Origin: Candidatus Accumulibacter iunctus | GTDB lineage: Bacteria > Pseudomonadota > Gammaproteobacteria > Burkholderiales > Rhodocyclaceae | Assembly (NCBI GenBank): GCA_002345025.1 | Contig: DDUX01000044.1 | Coordinates: 1-5,899, forward strand | Direction: 5' to 3' | DNA: 5,899 nucleotides | Part shown: one piece after another, positions 5,799 to 5,899 of the stretch | How the letters are laid out: each line of letters starts with the position of its first letter | Position numbering within the stretch: position 1 is the stretch's first letter | Made by a program: the position numbers and the translations under genes | The notes under the pieces: generated by a model | Told to the model about the DNA's origin: nothing | The model's database searches: none | The model's input: the letters and a program-made list of their open reading frames with translations, nothing else

Positions 5799-5899
5799 GG
5801 TCATCACCTGCGTGCACCTCACTCTCCTGTCGCTCCGGGCTTCGTGCCTGCCGCCACGCGTCAATGTGAAAGTCGCCTCAGCGACTCGCGAATCTCCCT

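Noticed and set aside
5030..5869. Plus-strand open frame of 279 codons opposite the MshK-like gene
   Set aside because: It is Ser/Arg/Pro/Cys-rich, as typical antisense translations of GC-rich genes are, and it crosses two real genes on the other strand.
5871..5886. AGTCGC-CTCA-GCGACT hairpin near the right edge
   Set aside because: The stem is only six pairs with three T following on the minus strand, and it may lie within a coding end. This is too weak for a terminator call.
5784..5899. C-terminal end of a further minus-strand gene at the right edge
   Set aside because: Two frames are possible. One ends in RESLRRLSH with TGA at 5863-5861; another stays open to a TGA at 5786-5784 that overlaps ATG 5787 as ATGA. 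Neither has the strong third-position GC bias of the confirmed genes, so I could not choose and did not annotate it.
1..5899. CRISPR, tRNA, mobile element, toxin-antitoxin or defence system
   Set aside because: I looked for regular spaced repeats, cloverleaf arms, transposase or integrase motifs and small paired genes on both strands and found none. The genes present are signalling and pilus-like proteins.

Overview
The window is GC-rich DNA with compact genes and third codon positions that are mostly G or C. The gene content (a multi-membrane-pass histidine kinase, a membrane adenylate cyclase, and pseudopilin genes with an MshK-like periplasmic protein) fits a high-GC betaproteobacterium. 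The overall look resembles Rhodocyclales/'Candidatus Accumulibacter', but that placement comes from style and protein flavour, not from a database match.

Layout, left to right. Bases 1-50 probably carry the last codons of an upstream plus-strand gene, which overlaps by a GTGA tetranucleotide with a 577-residue membrane sensor histidine kinase (47-1780, plus). A convergent intergenic stretch (1781-1904) holds two adjacent hairpins. Everything further right is on the minus strand and, in transcription order, runs from right to left: a secreted MshK/PilP-like periplasmic protein (5787-5341), a PilX/GspK-like minor pseudopilin only 3 bases downstream (5337-4351), a 209-base gap with a good sigma70-type promoter (4284-4256), a class IV-type prepilin-like protein with a canonical GFTLTE cleavage site (4141-3401), a 152-base gap with a GC-rich hairpin, and a six-pass membrane adenylate cyclase (3248-1905, or from GTG 3191).

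How the genes fit together. The three proteins encoded at 5787-3401 look like accessory parts of an MSHA-like type IV pilus or type II secretion-like machine: one periplasmic assembly factor and two pseudopilins. The two pseudopilins share an unusual globular module (G-x-[LF]-P-C-P-A ... C-P ... G-x-[LV]-P-W-x-T-L ... D-A-x-G ... Y). It occurs once in the downstream protein and twice in the upstream one, where the second copy has lost its cysteines and gained an EF-hand-like calcium loop. The cyclase and the kinase are signalling genes next door; a functional link to the pilus cluster is possible but not shown by the sequence.

I saw no tRNA or rRNA genes, CRISPR array, transposase or defence system. 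The most interesting material is the pseudopilin pair and its internal duplication.
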